From positions 1-6,241 of the forward strand of contig JABMNB010000129.1 of the NCBI GenBank assembly GCA_013205335.1: DNA of 6,241 nt. The letters run 5' to 3'. Under the pieces are notes generated by a model. It had not been told where the DNA came from and did not search any database. It saw only the letters and a program-made list of their open reading frames with translations. The stretch is from Rhodospirillales bacterium (GTDB lineage Bacteria; Pseudomonadota; Alphaproteobacteria; Reyranellales; Reyranellaceae). Below, piece by piece: positions 5,767 to 6,241 of this stretch (positions within the stretch are counted from its first letter, which is position 1; each line of letters opens with the position of its first letter). The translations under genes were made by a program, and so were the position numbers.

Positions 5767-6241
5767 ATGACTTCATCCTCGCGCCGCTGTCTCGTTGCTG
5801 GTGGCCTGTCAATCCTGCTGGCTCTGTCGACGATCATGCCGGCCGCCGCGCAGGACATGATCCGCTTCGGCACGGCTCTGTCGCTCACCGGCAACCTGGC
5901 AACCGAGGGCAAACTCGTTCGCGAAGGCTACGATTTTTTCGTCAAGACAGTGAACGAGCGCGGCGGAATCGACGTCGCCGGCAAGAAATACAAGGTCGAG
6001 ATCGTCTACTACGACGACGAAAGCAACGTGAACACCTCGGTCAAGCTCTACGAGAAGCTGATCTCCGAGGACAAAGTGAAGTTCTTGCTCGGCCCCTACG
6101 GCAGCGGCATCACCATCGCCGTCAGCAACCTCACGGAGCAGCACAAGCTGCCGCTCGTGATTGCACACGGTGCGGCCTCGACGATCTATAACCGCGGCTA
6201 CAAGTACATATTCGGCGTGTTGAACTCGATCGATCATTACA
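5767..6241 (+). CDS. Periplasmic substrate-binding protein of a branched-chain-amino-acid-type ABC transporter, 3' end cut
   Basis: I read 158 codons from ATG 5767 to the right edge with no stop. Residues 1-28 look like a Sec signal peptide: SRR, a hydrophobic core, then PAAA with likely cleavage before Gln29. The mature protein starts with IRFGTALSLTGNLATEG, followed by a GGI(D)VAGKKYKVEIVYYDD segment and KFLLGPYGSG, all characteristic of the LivJ/LivK-like family (Peripla_BP_6). Such proteins capture amino acids, amides, urea or aromatic acids in the periplasm and deliver them to Liv-type permeases. The specificity cannot be read from this N-terminal portion. Family members are usually about 380-420 residues, so roughly 40% is present. 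GGAG lies 6 bases before the ATG. It is divergent from the biosynthetic operon and most likely functionally separate, although a shared regulatory region is possible. Confidence 0.93.
   Translation, partial: MTSSSRRCLVAGGLSILLALSTIMPAAAQDMIRFGTALSLTGNLATEGKLVREGYDFFVKTVNERGGIDVAGKKYKVEIVYYDDESNVNTSVKLYEKLISEDKVKFLLGPYGSGITIAVSNLTEQHKLPLVIAHGAASTIYNRGYKYIFGVLNSIDHY

Noticed and set aside
5809..6237. A 142-codon minus-strand frame rich in Val and Asp at the right edge
   Set aside because: It is the mirror of the substrate-binding protein, whose signal peptide and family motifs are unambiguous.
1..6241. CRISPR arrays, tRNA or rRNA genes, insertion sequences
   Set aside because: No regularly spaced repeats, cloverleaf-like sequences, transposase motifs or long terminal inverted repeats were seen on reading both strands.

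Overview
The window is a GC-rich stretch (roughly 60-65% G+C by eye). Its protein sequences look alphaproteobacterial, most like Rhizobiales such as Bradyrhizobium, Rhodoplanes or Methylobacterium relatives. That placement is an impression from protein style and codon use, not a search result.

Layout. A tightly packed minus-strand operon fills positions 1-5634. In transcription order it holds: (i) a 904-residue single-module NRPS-like enzyme with adenylation, carrier and thioesterase domains (A-T-TE), 5634-2920; (ii) an 80-bp gap; (iii) an HPr-kinase-like P-loop protein, 2839-1841, from a TTG start; (iv) a 53-residue unrecognised small protein, 1844-1683, whose start overlaps the kinase stop and which has a strong Shine-Dalgarno sequence; (v) an asparagine-synthetase-B-like protein, 1679 down to the left edge, GTG start, C-terminus outside the window, lacking the usual glutaminase Cys. 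A 132-bp AT-rich divergent intergenic region (5635-5766) follows, with a good plus-strand sigma70-like promoter. The window ends with the first 158 codons of a periplasmic substrate-binding protein of a branched-chain-amino-acid-type ABC transporter on the plus strand.

How the genes may work together. An AsnB-like protein without the N-terminal Cys, next to an HPr-kinase-like protein, is the partnership seen in lasso-peptide clusters with a tailoring kinase, where the AsnB homologue forms the isopeptide bond and the kinase homologue phosphorylates the precursor. Here the pair lies downstream of, and probably co-transcribed with, a stand-alone A-T-TE enzyme. The A domain lacks the Asp that normally grips an alpha-amino group, so it may activate a non-amino acid. 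The combination suggests a hybrid or atypical RiPP/NRPS-like pathway. No precursor with a recognisable lasso core, no leader-recognition (PqqD-like) protein, no B2 protease and no exporter are visible; some could lie beyond position 1. The 53-residue ORF is the only small gene in the place where a peptide substrate might sit, but its sequence does not match the lasso precursor pattern. The substrate-binding protein appears to be an unrelated neighbour.
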